Assembly (NCBI RefSeq): GCF_000151665.1
Contig: NW_013171822.1
Location: forward strand, 62,001-126,000
DNA length: 64,000 bases
Reading direction: 5' to 3'
Source of the DNA: Blastocystis hominis
Lineage: Eukaryota > Sar > Bigyra > Opalinata > Blastocystidae
Of the stretch, positions 31,686-42,476 are shown in pieces. A program made the translations under genes and the position numbers. The notes beneath the pieces are model-generated. The model was given only the letters and a program-made list of their open reading frames with translations. It did not search any database and was not told the origin of the DNA. Each line of letters starts with the position of its first letter. Positions within the stretch are counted from its first letter, which is position 1.

Positions 31686-32612
31686 ATGTTTGATGATGGG
31701 ATTGTAGTGGAGCTGGGATCATGGAACATACGCTATGGATTTGCCAATAGTTCACGTCCTCATGGTAGTCTTGATTCAACTGTAAGGCATGTATTTTGTT
31801 TTTAATTTCAAAGGCATTTTCCTCCTTATATAATGACGTTTTATCCGAAACTGATACATATTATAAAAATATACTTGATCTATGGGACGCTGTAATAAAC
31901 TTGTATTCTCGATATAGGGTTGTGTTATGTAGATCATTCAAAGTGAAAACAAAGGACAAAACCATGACTATCCTTCGTCCTATGTTCGTTTGTGATCGTT
32001 TCATCCAAGAGTCTCAAAAAGCGCTTTTCTATATATTTCAATTTAAAGAAGTCCGTATAATGCCAAAGAATTATCTCCCCGTGTTGACAACTGGATATTC
32101 ATCTGGATTAGTGATTGATTTTGGTTATCGATCGATTTCAATTCTCCCAGTTGCCTTTGGAGTGTGTGATCTGATGAATTACGATGGTATGTGCATACTC
32201 ATCTCCTGTTTGATTAGATCTGAAGTATGGAATGGAAGATTGGAAGAAGGAAGAGAAGGAGGAAGCGAAAGAATTTTTGATTTCCGAGCTTTCTCTCGCC
32301 ATCGTGAATGTCCTGAGCTCCCTCGCGGAAGACGTTCGAATCCACGTTTTCCCGCGGTTAATTCTAACTGGCGGGGGCGTTTCCATTCCAAACATCAAGG
32401 AAAGACTGGAGGATTCGGTGCAGAGAGTGTTATCGAAGAATCCGAGGTACGCGAAGCTTCGATCGTTGGAGTGGAGAGGAATAACCGCGGTTTCGAATGA
32501 TAGTTTTTGGCGGGGATTCGTGATTGCGCGTCTTTCGAAGATTTGCGGAGAACGACTGACGCGAGATGAGTGGAATGAAGGGAAGCGATGGAAGGACCCG
32601 ATCGTGCAATGA
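31686..32612 (+). CDS. Actin-related protein Arp10/Arp11 (dynactin pointed end)
   Basis: Introns of 32 nt (near 31782) and 31 nt (near 32187) splice to an actin-fold protein. VVELGSWNIRYGFANSSRP is the first ATPase motif. The stretch RDK-like TKDKTMTILRPMFVCDRFIQ then ALFYIFQFKEVRIMP, LPVLTTGYSSGLVIDFGYR and LILTGGGVSIPNIKERL follow ACTR10/Arp11 rather than conventional actin. This subunit caps the pointed end of the Arp1 filament in dynactin, which tethers cargo to dynein. Its C-terminal subdomain is shorter than in animals. The stop TGA (32610-32612) overlaps the expected cleavage site: T 32610 is four bases before TGTTTGTT (32615-32622), so the transcript may carry TAA instead. Confidence 0.75.
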
Positions 32613-32614
32613 AA

Positions 32615-32622
32615 TGTTTGTT
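32615..32622 (+). terminator. Poly(A) motif of the Arp10 gene
   Basis: TGTTTGTT placed so that cleavage falls after the T of the encoded TGA, exchanging it for TAA. Confidence 0.75.
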
Positions 32623-32639
32623 GAAAACAAAGGCATGAA

Positions 32640-33801
32640 TCAATTCGATGAATCCTCTGAAAAGTCGGAAAACTCCGATGACTCAGAGAAGGATTTGCTG
32701 GAGGATGTTTTGGAAGATGTTTTGGAAGATGTTTTGGAAGATGCTTTTCTGCCTGCCTTTCTTGTTGATTTCAAACTATTTGCACTCCTTTTCGTAGTCT
32801 GTCCAGATTCCTCACTCTCTGCAAATGATCTTTCCTCTATAGCTTCCATTGCATCCTTTCCCGATTCCTTCTGATTCGCTGCTCTGCCCCTTCTCTTTGG
32901 CACTTTGTCAAACAGTTTCACTTGGCTTTTCTGCTTCGGATTCATCTTCTCCGTCGCGTAGCGAGCCGCTTCCCGCGTGAACAACTCTTCGTGGCTGTTC
33001 AGAAAGTCGATCACCAGCTGTGCGTTGTGAACACTCACGTCGCGGAGCACCCAGCCAACGCCCAGCTGCGTGAAGCGGTATGGATTGTGAATGGCTCTGT
33101 GTGGTCAGGCGGACACAGAAACGAAAAACGTATCGCAAATCTCGAGGATTGTGGAGGTTTGGAGATTTCTGCGCGCGAAGTGAAGTAATGAAACACATGC
33201 AGCTCGCTGTCTCCAGGAAGGAGCTGACTTCCAGGATCGAATGACCTGGAATAAAAAGAAAACACAGAGAAAGCACATCGATACACTCCGGATGCTTGAT
33301 CAATACGTTTTTGATCACTTGACTCGACAGATTGTCGCAAGTCGCCCAATCGTAGACATCATTATCGATCACAGCTTGAAATAAACACAAATAAACAACT
33401 TAATACGCTCAAGTTTGCGTAACTCCTCAACGGTATACGACTTCACTGTTTTCCCAAGGCACGCAACGCCATGAAACTTTTCGTCATATCCCTTGCAGTG
33501 AAGAAGAGAATATCCAATGCCTCGCAAATCATTATCACTGAAGTCTCTATAGGAATGACATGCAAATAGGCCCACTGCAAGTTTTCTTTATAGAAAGCTT
33601 TAAAAATCTCTCGGCTCTGGGCGGATGTCACACCATAGCAGGTAACCACCTCACCGTTCACACTCCACACAGATACATACTCCCTTCATATATTTGGTCT
33701 GTTGGATCCCTTTTTCCTTTGATGCAGACTGTAATAATGTTTTGGATAATTTGGCAATCAGCTATATCTAAAAAAAGCAAACCGACAGAGGCGTATTCCA
33801 T
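32640..33801 (-). CDS. AlkD-like DNA alkylation repair protein with Lys/Ser-rich tail
   Basis: Spliced with introns of 25, 31, 29, 32, 31 and 33 nt. HEAT-like helices match the DNA alkylation repair (AlkD) family: KLSKTLLQSA, KYMKGVVTCYGVTS, REIFKAFYKENLQDF, VRSWKSAPSWRQRAACVSLL is read after splicing as IRSWKSAPSWRQRAACVSL, then NPYRFTQLGVGWVLRD and REAARYATEKM. AlkD-type proteins are glycosylases removing 3- or 7-alkyl purines, with the invariant Trp/Arg region seen in SWRQRAA. The C-terminal ~80 residues are Lys- and Ser-rich with repeats of the form SSKT, perhaps for DNA or nuclear retention. The start is 58 bp from the divergent ALIX gene. It is convergent with Arp10, 27 bp between stops. 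Confidence 0.72.
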
Positions 33802-33859
33802 GAGGAATAAACTTGATCTTTTATCCAGTGTAACTCCATTTTTCATAAAAAAGTTAAGT
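33802..33859. promoter_or_regulatory. 58-bp divergent promoter gap (AlkD-like / ALIX)
   Basis: 58 bp between start codons, AT-rich with TTTTTCATAAAAAA-like runs. Possibly one shared initiation zone. Confidence 0.5.
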
Positions 33860-36134
33860 ATGCAAACGATCCCATTAAAGCGAGGCGTAAATGTTGACCT
33901 ATTAACGGAGCTGAAAAAGTTGCTCAAAAAGAATTTAGAAGGCGTAACACTGTATTACCTGATTCACTTGTTAGAAAGATATAAAACCGTCTCTGTCATC
34001 TCTGGAAAAAGTCCAGAGCCAGCGTGATAAAATTATCAGGATCACGGAGTATCAAGGTCCGAATGATATAACTGACTACAAGTGTTACTTCAGCTATCTA
34101 AACCAAATCGAGGCAGCGTTCCCACTTTCAGGAACCAAGGTTTGTCAATGGTGCCTGTGTTATCGCTAGGCTGCTCCGATCAATTGGTCCTGGGCAGTGT
34201 GCTATGGAAAGTCGAAGACAGTGATCCGCAGCATTCTGTACGAGAAGGCATGCGTGCTGTTCAATATCGGCGCCCTGTACACGCAAGCCGCTTTCCTTGC
34301 GATCAACGTACTTTTTTCTCTCCCTAACGGGTTTTAATCATCTAGGTGCAAGAGCCCGACATCATTGCCTGCGAAGTCTGCATCGACGCTCTCTCCTTCG
34401 CCGCCCTCTACTTCCACACCCTCGACGTGCAGTACGCGATGCACCTCGCCAGCCTCGGCGTCTCCAAGGACCTCACCTCTCCGGTCCTCAAAACCGTACG
34501 ATTTCTGGAATTCCTGAAATCCAGTTCAAATCGCTCTGCCTCGCCCAGGCCCAGCACACCTATTTCCTCAAAGCCAAGGTCTCCAAGCTCACCAACGCGG
34601 CGCTAGCCCGCCTGCAATCCTGCACTGCGGAGCTCTACAAGGACACCATGGCCTTCGCCAAGGAGTCCGGCTCGTTCTTCCCCGCGGGACTGGTCAAGCA
34701 CTTCGAGCTGCAGAGCTGCCTGGCGTCCATCGCGGCGCTGCACTTCGAGGGCCAGGCGCTGGCGGTGAACGAAGAAGCGAACGCGGGGATTCTGTACCGC
34801 TACGCGGACATTCTGGACAACGCGATGAAGCAGACGCGCGCTCTCATGAACTCCTTCCAGCTCGAAGAGAGCGATCGGATCAGCGCCGAGGCCACGCTGG
34901 CGGCCGCCAAGGCCGACGTCCAGCAGTTCTTCAAGATCTACCGGATCTATGTAGCGGTTCCCGCGGGGAGTGAGGGGTAGATCACGTCGGTGCCGAGCGA
35001 GGTGACGTTCCCGCAGCCGTTCTGCAAGGCGGAGATGGTAGGATGGATGTGAAAGGCGTGAGGGGCAGAAGAAGGAGCTGGAGATCAGCGAGGTGCCGCT
35101 GAAGATCGAGGTGAAGGCGAACCAGCAAGTGGAGGCCGCGCTGCTCATGTATCTGCAGAAGGTCGGCGAGCTGCGCGCCGCCACCGCCGAGCAGGTCGCG
35201 CAGGCCGACGCGGAGGCGCGGAAAGTGCTGCTGGATCGGCTGCTGCCGGACATTGTGGGATCCCACGGGCTGGATGAGGCGTAGTTGGAGAAGGGAGTGG
35301 CCGGGCACGAGCTGCCGAAGTCGATGGAGGCGCGGATCGAAGCGATCCAGGAGGGCGACGGGCTGGGGCGCCTGATGAAGACGCGAGACGATCTGCTGGA
35401 CTGGATGGACGAGATGGAGGGTAGAGGAACCGCGGGGAATGAAGAGTAGACTCGCTGAGCGTGGTGAAGACGCAGCTGGAGAAGGCGGAGTGGAAGCAGT
35501 CGGTGGACTGGATCGAAGCGAATCTGCGCACGCTGGGGTCGAACATGGAGGAAGTGAAGAAGTCGATCACGCTGTGCTGCAACGAGCCGAAGATCTACCG
35601 CGAGCCGATCATGACGCTGACGGCCTCGCTGCCGACGTGCAGCTACGCGGAGAGCCCGATGGACTCGAAGCGTGTGGAGGAAGCGACGCGCAGCGTGCTG
35701 GATCTGCTGAAGGACCGCGCGGCGCTGCTGACGTCGCTGCTGCAGGATAAATCGGGCGAGACGGTGGTGCGAGAGCGGATCCAGAGCGATAAGCACTTGC
35801 TGAACGTGGAGGCGGTGATTTTCACGGCGATGACGGTGGTGCAGGAGCTGAAGCGAAGGCTGGAGGACAATATTGGAACACAAGGAACGCTGCTGAAGCA
35901 GCTGAAGGTAGGGGGAAGAGGAAGGAGGACGAGGCGTAGACGGAGTATGAGAAGTGGAGTCGGAACCGGAAGGTGACCGCAGAGATGAAGAAGAGAGAAG
36001 ACGCGCTGCGGAAGATCGTGGAAAGCTTGAATCGATTTGATGCCTGCAGCGAACGACTGCAGTCCATGCAGTTGTGCGCGGATTGTATTAAGAGCGAGTA
36101 TGAGGCGCTGTGCGAGCAGGCGGGAGTGTACTGA
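33860..36134 (+). CDS. ALIX/Bro1-family ESCRT-associated protein
   Basis: Start chosen at MQTIPLKRGVNVDLLTEL, which fits the Bro1 N-terminus; an in-frame ATG 60 bp upstream overlaps the divergent gene's start. At least eight 28-32 nt introns are needed. The Bro1 domain is clear (YFSYLNQIEAAFPL, ILYEKACVLFNIGALYTQAA, LAQAQHTYFLKAKVSKL, LQSCLASIAALHFEGQAL), followed by a helical V-domain-like region (TRDDLLDWMDEMEG and long helices). ALIX proteins recruit ESCRT-III in endosome sorting, membrane repair and abscission. The chain ends soon after the V-like region at TGA 36132-36134, with no proline-rich tail. The poly(A) motif TGTTTGTT is at 36179-36186. Two introns here (34951-34980 and 35421-35449) carry the CCGCGGGG core described in the findings. 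Confidence 0.85.
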
Positions 36135-36178
36135 GGAGAAGGGAGTGTATGTTAGAATTGAGTGTATGATGGATTGCG

Positions 36179-36186
36179 TGTTTGTT
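36179..36186 (+). terminator. Poly(A) motif of the ALIX gene
   Basis: TGTTTGTT, 45 bp after TGA; the base at the predicted cleavage point (36174) is again T. Confidence 0.75.
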
Positions 36187-36491
36187 GGAATCAGAGTGAA
36201 CAACCGGGGAAAAAGTGTTGATGGAGACGTGTGTTCATTCAGTGAAGCGAAGAAAGGGTAGCAACCCACAGAGGTGACTTTGCGATGAGGGTATCGTTTC
36301 TTTCTCTGATCATAATAATAAGAGTAATAAAACTTGTTTATTCTCATAACATATACATACACAATCGAGTACATGGCGAAAAACAAACAACCCATTTCCA
36401 TTCCTCTTCGCTATGTTACCCACCTCTATCCACATTCTTCCTCCATTTCGCTCCTTCCCCTCCCTCCACACACACACACACACCTGATTCA

Positions 36492-36499
36492 AACAAACA
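36492..36499 (-). terminator. Poly(A) motif creating the stop of the unknown helical protein
   Basis: TGTTTGTT on the minus strand, four bases (GGAG) after T 36504. Confidence 0.8.
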
Positions 36500-36503
36500 C
36501 TCC

Positions 36504-37266
36504 ACAATTCAAAAACATTAGGAATCTCTTCACGCTGCTGCTGCAGCAAAAAGAACAGCGTCAGCAAGCTGTCTACCGCTTCCTTCCTCACATTCCGCGA
36601 ATAAAACCGAACCAACTGCTCCACGCAGCTCCGACGCGCCTTTTCCAGCTTATTCTTCAGCGTTCGCTGCTGTTCCAGTCCTAAAGAGACGAAAAAAGTG
36701 TCCGGACGCGCGTTCTGGATGAATTCTTCCGCTGTCACACGACGCTGGGTGATGTCCGAATAGGCGTTTTCCAGAGCTAGGAACATTACAAACACGCGAG
36801 ATAATAAAAATACGAGGAACGTGGTCGAGGTAATACAACGCTAACGCGTGGATGAAATGCAATCGAGAATGAACCCTCGGTGAAAGATGATGAATGGATA
36901 GCAGGGCCGCTAACTCGCTCGTTGAAAGACTTAAAAACTTCGTATCGACCCCGGCTAGTTTGCAAAAGGAAACATATCTAGATGGAACGGTCTTGCTCAC
37001 GTTTTACGAAATAAGAGTATGGAGGTTATAAAAGGACTCTAAGTCGGCATCGTTAACGTAGTTCACGTCCTGATACTGCTTGCTTAACTTTGAACGAAGA
37101 TGGGCGAGCCACTCTTTCGAAATCATCTTACGGACTACAGCGTCCTTCTTTCCTGCGATCTTTAGCTGCAGGCGGCGTGCTTCACACTTCATCTGCTCTT
37201 CAGACAACTATCTCTTATCCATTTCGGACACGACTACAGACTCAACGTAGCTGGGTCGCCGAATCA
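36504..37266 (-). CDS. Conserved-looking helical protein without encoded stop
   Basis: Introns of 30, 30 and 37 nt connect MIRRPSYVESLSEEQMKCEA, a basic helical stretch (LKIAGKKDAVVRKMISKEW), YVSFCKLAGVDTKFLSLSTSE, LALYYLDHVPPLENAYSDIT and RRVTAEEFIQNARPDTFF, ending in a helical segment. About 220 residues; I do not recognise a family, although the N-terminus recalls a SAP-like basic helix pair. There is no stop before TGTTTGTT at 36499-36492. Cleavage after T 36504, the first base of a TGG codon, would create TAA after GAA TTG. The original frame stays open well past the motif, so a stop made by polyadenylation is the simplest reading. It is convergent with ALIX. Confidence 0.6.
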
Positions 37267-37580
37267 TCGTGAGGATAGGCGATTCCTACACCATCAGGAA
37301 AGTTCAAGGGATAACAAACTTTCACATTGTAATGGCAAATTTCGGACTGAGAAGTAAACCGTACTTTGCCTTTGGTAGGTATCGTAGGCTGTTTCGGATA
37401 CTTGCGACGATTTATTCGCTTGAGATAAACAAGCCTGTGCTTTTGGTGGAGTCTCTGTTTGGCCAAGACTAGAGACCTCTGTTGCCTCACCCACCGAATC
37501 GGGAAAAACATTTCTACTGCATATCACAAGAAATACATAGATTCCCGTTTTTCTGCCCTATCAACTTCCAATTCTGATTC
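37267..37580. other. Divergent intergenic region before RsmH
   Basis: 314 bp. Open frames exist on both strands (for example minus-strand 37294-37527), but none matches a family or joins the neighbours in frame. Could hide an unrecognised small gene. Confidence 0.35.
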
Positions 37581-38609
37581 ATGCAGCGTGTTCACAAACC
37601 AGTCATGGTTGCGGAGGTGTGGATAGTATTGTTTTCTCACTGCAAGGTTGTCTCATTTCTGAAACAAGCGATTCTGCCAGAAACAGGCAGCTCCTTGTTT
37701 GTTGATGGATGTGCTGGCTTGGGGGGACACTCTGCTGCTCTTTTGGATGCTTTCCCTACGTCTCGATTGTTATGCATTGATCGAGATCCCAGTGTATTGT
37801 CGATGCAGTCCTGCTATTCTAGATGAAGGAGGAGCTGGTAATGCGTTTGGCTCCGTATCAGTCTCGTGTTTCGATTATCACGGATACTTTCGCAAATACA
37901 TATAAATATTTAAATCAAATGAACGATTCCAATGCATCTTTTGCTACGAAAGCCAATGGCACGCTTTTGGATTTAGGATTTAACAGTGTTCACGTCGATG
38001 AGGCGGATCGTGGTTTCAGTTTTCAAAAAGATGGACCTCTGGACATGCGATATGATCCGTCGCAAGGAATCACGGCAGCCGATTTGGTAAATCAACTCGA
38101 CCGCGATTCACTGACCGCGATTTTTGCAGAATATTCCGGAGAGACCTATCGCACGTGTCGGCATGTGGCGAGTGTGATTTGCCGCCGCAGAGAAAAACAG
38201 CAATTCACAAATACAATTGATTTTGCGACGTGTGTCAACAAAGCACTGGAGAGTGGAAAGCGTTCTCGCAAAACGCCTTGTACAGGCATTTTTCAGGCAC
38301 TCCGAATCTCTGTAAACAACGAATATGATCATTTAAACAAATTCATGGAAACGCTGCCTGCCATGATGGCTCCTGGAGGCATTAGCGTGTTTCTATGTTT
38401 TCAAAGTCTGGAAGTTCAGATTGTAAAAAGATGGGTGCGACAATACTTTAGTGACTGCAAAAGTGATAAACCTCCGGTAGCACTGTAGTTATAACTTCAT
38501 TGTGTAGTTTCGGGTTCTCACACCGCAGCTCGTACGGCCTTCTGAAGAAGAAGTTCGACAAAACATCCGTTCTCGGAGTACTTTGCTCTATGCCATCCAG
38601 CGTGTGTGA
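37581..38609 (+). CDS. RsmH/METTL15-type rRNA cytosine-N4 methyltransferase
   Basis: Introns of 30, 29 and 31 nt splice a full RsmH-like chain: MQRVHKPVMVAEVVSFL (family start HxPV), FVDGCAGLGGHSAALLDAFP (SAM loop), LLCIDRDPS, GTLLDLGFNSVHVDEADRGF, GPLDMRYDPSQG, GIFQALRISVNNE and QSLEVQIVKRW, ending SEEEVRQNIRSRSTLLYAIQ. RsmH makes N4-methylcytidine in small-subunit rRNA (E. coli C1402); METTL15 does this in mitochondria, so action in the mitochondrion-related organelle is plausible, although no strong leader is visible. The final HSLED of bacterial enzymes reads FQSLEVQ. Stop is TGA 38607-38609; with TGTTTATT at 38613-38620, cleavage may coincide with this stop. Confidence 0.88.
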
Positions 38610-38612
38610 AAA

Positions 38613-38628
38613 TGTTTATTAACAAACA
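38613..38628. terminator. Back-to-back poly(A) motifs of RsmH (+) and the 38681 gene (-)
   Basis: TGTTTATT on the plus strand (38613-38620) abuts AACAAACA (38621-38628), which is TGTTTGTT on the minus strand. The two convergent genes therefore share a palindrome-like end signal. Confidence 0.65.
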
Positions 38629-38680
38629 ATTAGAAGCACTACAAAAAGTTAACACTACTGCACAGTATAGAAAACTGGAC

Positions 38681-39403
38681 TCAGAAAGCCATGTAATCAT
38701 CAACTTGCTATAAGCAAACAGGTTGCTCAAAAGTCTTCCTCACCGTCCACACAAAACGTTCATCGACAGCTACTTACCTATAATAAAGAATCTATGATCA
38801 AGTCGAAATCAGGGAAACAAAAACGAGATTCTGCCGAGCTCGCAAAATGATTGGTCGGCAGGTCATTTCTCTTTCCAATTCACCGTGGTATAAAAGAGAG
38901 GATGGTAAGGCCGAGACAAGCTTTTCAGTACTTCCTCGCGCTTTTCCAACCGTTGCTTGTCGATCACCACACACTCCACCTCGCGCACTGCAGGAGCCTT
39001 GACAGCCTGCAGCTCAGAATATATGAACGGCGTTGGATCATCTAGAAGCGAAGCGACGTCTTGTGCATTTCGCACTTTTGGTATTGTACAGTTCCACAGT
39101 TGTTCACTACGAATAATAACGGAAATTGAAATTTAAAACATACAGTTCTTCCGGAGAAAACACTTCCTTCAAGTCCTTCTCTTCCTTTTCAATATCTTCT
39201 CGCGATATCGATGATATAGACAATGTATCATCCCTCTCTTCTCGAACCGAAAGAGTTTCTTGAGTCTGTAAGCTAGAGACCGATTCAATCGACAGTCTCT
39301 GATCTAGAGACAAGTCTGTTTGCGTTAACAGGGTATTTGAATCGAATGGCTTCTGTTTCGTGGTTACACCTCCTGCAGCGTTTTCCGGTTTGTTTTCCTG
39401 CAT
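38681..39403 (-). CDS. Hypothetical acidic protein, boundaries uncertain
   Basis: Two confident exons are seen: one from MQENKPENAAGGVTTKQ through a Ser/Thr/Glu-rich stretch to KEVFSPEEL, and, after a 37-nt intron, EQLWNCTIPKVRNAQDVASL, SELQAVKAPAVREVECVV and LSRPYHPLFYTT. Further small exons appear to run to VDERFVWTQVDDYMAF and TGA 38683-38681 (a 36-nt intron ending TAG fits the last junction), but the splice after FYTT is unresolved; an earlier encoded TGA near 38863 is possible. No family is recognised. It could also be the C-terminal extension of the upstream pseudouridine synthase gene through a 59-nt intron. TGTTTGTT at 38628-38621 marks its end. Confidence 0.4.
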
Positions 39404-39451
39404 CAAGAAGCCAAAAGAAGCCAATCAGAAATTTTTCCAATCAAACAGAAA

Positions 39452-40941
39452 CAAACATGAGGAGAAGTTCTCTCCAAATCAACTACGATGTCCTTATTTC
39501 GATTGATCTGCTCCAGTAATTTCTCCTTGTTGCACTCCTTCACGATTGTCCAGTCTGGGAGATCGGTTTGAAAAAAGTAATCTTTCGCCTCTTGCTCGGG
39601 TGCTATTTTCAAACTTACAGAATAGGAAAGTGCATGCAGGTGAATCGATGTGTGGCTTAGCTGCTCCTCCTTGAAGAGATCCTTCAACATGTCTTCTTCG
39701 CTCATATGACACCATCTACAGTATTTCTCTGCGATTTCCTCTACGCCTCAGTCCTTATTTTTTGCCCATTTTCTACCCTCTGTAAGCTGCGGATCGTCCA
39801 CCACCTCAGTGAAGTTCCACTTCGGAATTTCGCGTCTGCTGTTGAGCAATTCATTCAAACTCACTTTGGAACATGAATCGATTCATTGTAGTTCACATCA
39901 TCATCGATGGGATGCCCGATGTACTTGAGATGCAATCGGATCTGATGCGTTCTTCCTGTGATGGGCACACACTCCATAAGCGTTGTGTTACTCTGTTTCG
40001 AATAATAAAGTGGGAAGAGATACGTGTATGCAGGCTACATGGTACAAAACGAACAAAAAAGATCCAACTTTTCCCTCCTTTTCGTCCACCTTGAAAATTC
40101 CCTCCTTCTGACTTACGACGGCGATATTTCGATCCACCGCTATTCCGTTCTGCTGTGTATAAAAAACACCCGGAATCTCCGGTTTTTCAAAACAATTCCC
40201 TTCGGCCTCCGCCAAGTACACTTTGTGAAACCCTCCCTTCACCAATTGCTCGGAGAGTTTGCTAGCGATGTCCTTGCGCTTGGCTAGAAGCATGACACCG
40301 CTCGTTACGCGGTCCAAGCGGTGAATGAAGTAGAACTCGGAGAGTTTGTTTTCCTTTCGTAAGATGGTTTCTAAGGAGTTGTAGCGGTATGCTCCGCATG
40401 GATGGACCGGAAGAGCCGCTGGTTTGTTCACAGCAATGATGTCATCGGTTTCTCCGAGGATTACAACTGGAGAATAGGGAACGGGAGGTTCGTCTAGGAG
40501 GAAAAGAGGCATTCACGACGGATACGTCGATGCACTGTGTGAGTGATTCGATCCCCATTCTTTAAAATGTGATCCCTTGTGACTCTCTCCCCATTTACAC
40601 GAATTCGCCCATTGCGAATCGCCTCTTCGTAGTACTCAGGCGAGTAGGCTCCGAATTCCTTTGAAAACACATCGATAATTTTCTTTCCGAACCATCTCTA
40701 CACTAAAGCACGCGCAGTTTTCCGACTTGCTTGCAAAAAGTCTCATGTTTGTAAATATAGGGAACCACACAGCGCATTCCGTTCTTTATAGCATACTCCG
40801 TTTCGTCCACTTGCTGTTTAAACAGTGTGCGCTGTCTCTTGCGCGATTGGTTAGCGCTATTATTCTTCTCGTTTCGTCTATCGCTCTCAACACTCTACCC
40901 ACACAGTACTTTCGGCTTTCCACATCTTCGTTCGAATTCAT
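39452..40941 (-). CDS. RluA/PUS9-type pseudouridine synthase
   Basis: Introns of 29-36 nt join MNSNEDSVESDRRNEKNN (start), YAIKNGMRCVVPYIYKHETF, RWFGKKIIDVFSKEFGAYS, an S4-like RNA-binding segment (NGRIRVNGERVTRDHILKNG), HRHEPPVPYSPVVIL, the RluA catalytic motif YFIHRLDRVTSGVML (Asp of HRLDRxTSG), VPITGRTHQIRLHLKYIGHP and the C-terminal IHLHALSYSV and TDLPDW. This matches PUS9/RIB2-type enzymes that isomerise uridine in tRNA. The end is ambiguous: cleavage at 39452 before TGTTTGAT would create TGA after PHV, while a 59-nt intron could instead join the next ORF. The start lies only 39 bp after the stop of the upstream glycosyltransferase-like gene. Confidence 0.85.
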
Positions 40942-40980
40942 CGTATTTAATCAAAAAACAACAAAAAAAGTCCACAACCA

Positions 40981-42476
40981 CTAAACAGCATGTTTCGGGC
41001 GCATCACCATCCCATTTCTCAACTCCGCGATCAGTTTCTCTCTCTGTCTCTCCCTCAGCTTCGGATCCGGGTTCCACTGTTCCATGATCAATTCCTGGTT
41101 CCTCCAGTCTTCCCATCACTCCCTTCCCTTTTTTCCTACACACCACGCGATCCCCCGGAATGGACATGCAGATCTTCTTCATCTTCAGCCCCAGAAAGAT
41201 GTCCGTGTTGAAGAACTGATCCTTCGGCCGCGTTCCCATCCGCTTCGACTTCTCCAAATAATTATCGAACCCCTGGTGCAGCATCATCGTCGCGTACGTC
41301 ACGTCCACCAGCGACTTCTTCAGCTCGTCCACGCGCGCCATCAGATACGTGTCCACGATGCCTCGCCCGGCCACCACGGGCTGAAACACATCGAAGTCCG
41401 TGCTGCGGTGGAAGATCCAGCAATCCTGCGCCTAAAAAAGCCCCGATTTTGGTACCGAGCTGCAGCGGTCGCGGAAGTGGTCGCGCGCTGTGATGCGATC
41501 GACGTAGTTCCAGTACGCTTGGAGCGAGCCGAGCGGCACGGCGAGCTCGGCGGTGTTGAAAGCGACGGAGGAGACGAGGAACTACGGTTCAGTGCGCGAT
41601 TGGAGCGAAACGCCGTCTGTTAAGCGTCCCTGTTTGTACTGGTCGAGAACGAAGTCGAGGACGGGGAACAGCGCGGGCGCGAGCAGAATATCGCTGTTGA
41701 CGTAGCCGTAGAAGTCGGCGGCGTAGAGCTTCCGGCAGGCTTTGAGCAGCTCCGGAACGACGGGTAGCGTCGCAAAGTTGGATCTGAGGGGAGAGAAAAG
41801 AGAAAGGGTCGCACATGTACGCGGGCACTAAGTCGATTCCGAGCGATCGGCAGAGCGGAACGGCCGCGGGGGAGGTGGAGAAGAGCACGGCGCGGAAGGA
41901 GAAATGCTGCTGGAGCAGGCTGAGCGATTTTAAAGTGTATTCCACGGAGCGAAGACCGGCTTGGAATTCGACGCTGACGCAAAGAACGAGGCGATAAAAA
42001 GAAGAAGAAGAAGAAGAAGGATTGAATTGCTTGCGAATGGGACGCGGGTCGAATTCGGATGTGTTGAAAACTGGGAATTTCCCTGGGGTGGAAGAATGGC
42101 CGAGGAAATACCTGAAGAATTGAAAAGAAAAAGGGAAATCGGCTGGTCCGGCGAAGAGTAGTAGATGTTCTCCGCGTGGAGCTTGTATTTGAGGGCAAGG
42201 GATTGCGGAGTTGGGGGCTCCGTTTGGGGTTTCGAAGTTGAAAACGGAGCGGAATGGAAAGGATGATCATTCCGGACTGATGATACTCCAGGATTCGGAT
42301 TCGACGCAGAACGAGATTTTAAAAGACTCTCGTCGGAGATCCGAGGCGCATTGGAAGTATCAGCAGTCAGACCGCCTCTTAACCTTGGTATTACACGAAC
42401 TCGTGAAGAGGAAGGCGAAGTGAAAAGAGAATGAACGGGATCTAGAAGTCACAAATAGCAAAAAAGAGATGCTCAT
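40981..42476 (-). CDS. GT-A type glycosyltransferase-like protein, 5' end uncertain
   Basis: The core reads FYRLVLCVSVEFQAGLRSVE (strand-helix start), YTLKSLSLLQQHFSFRAVLF, PELLKACRKLYAADFYGYVN followed by SDILLAPALF (DxD-like position), WIFHRSTDFDVFQPVVAGRG then IVDTYLMARVDEL, and a tail QELIMEQWNPDPKLRERQRE to TAG 40983-40981. This is a nucleotide-diphospho-sugar transferase fold of unknown specificity. Several introns are clear (29 nt near 42083-42111; 31 nt near 41101-41131). A hydrophobic start MSISFLLFV at 42476 would serve as signal sequence, but the splices between 42300 and 42476 are not settled. A CTT/TCT repeat encodes a Ser run near 42000-42020. Confidence 0.6.

Noticed and set aside
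34603-35883. 426-codon minus-strand ORF
   Set aside because: Antisense of ALIX exons.
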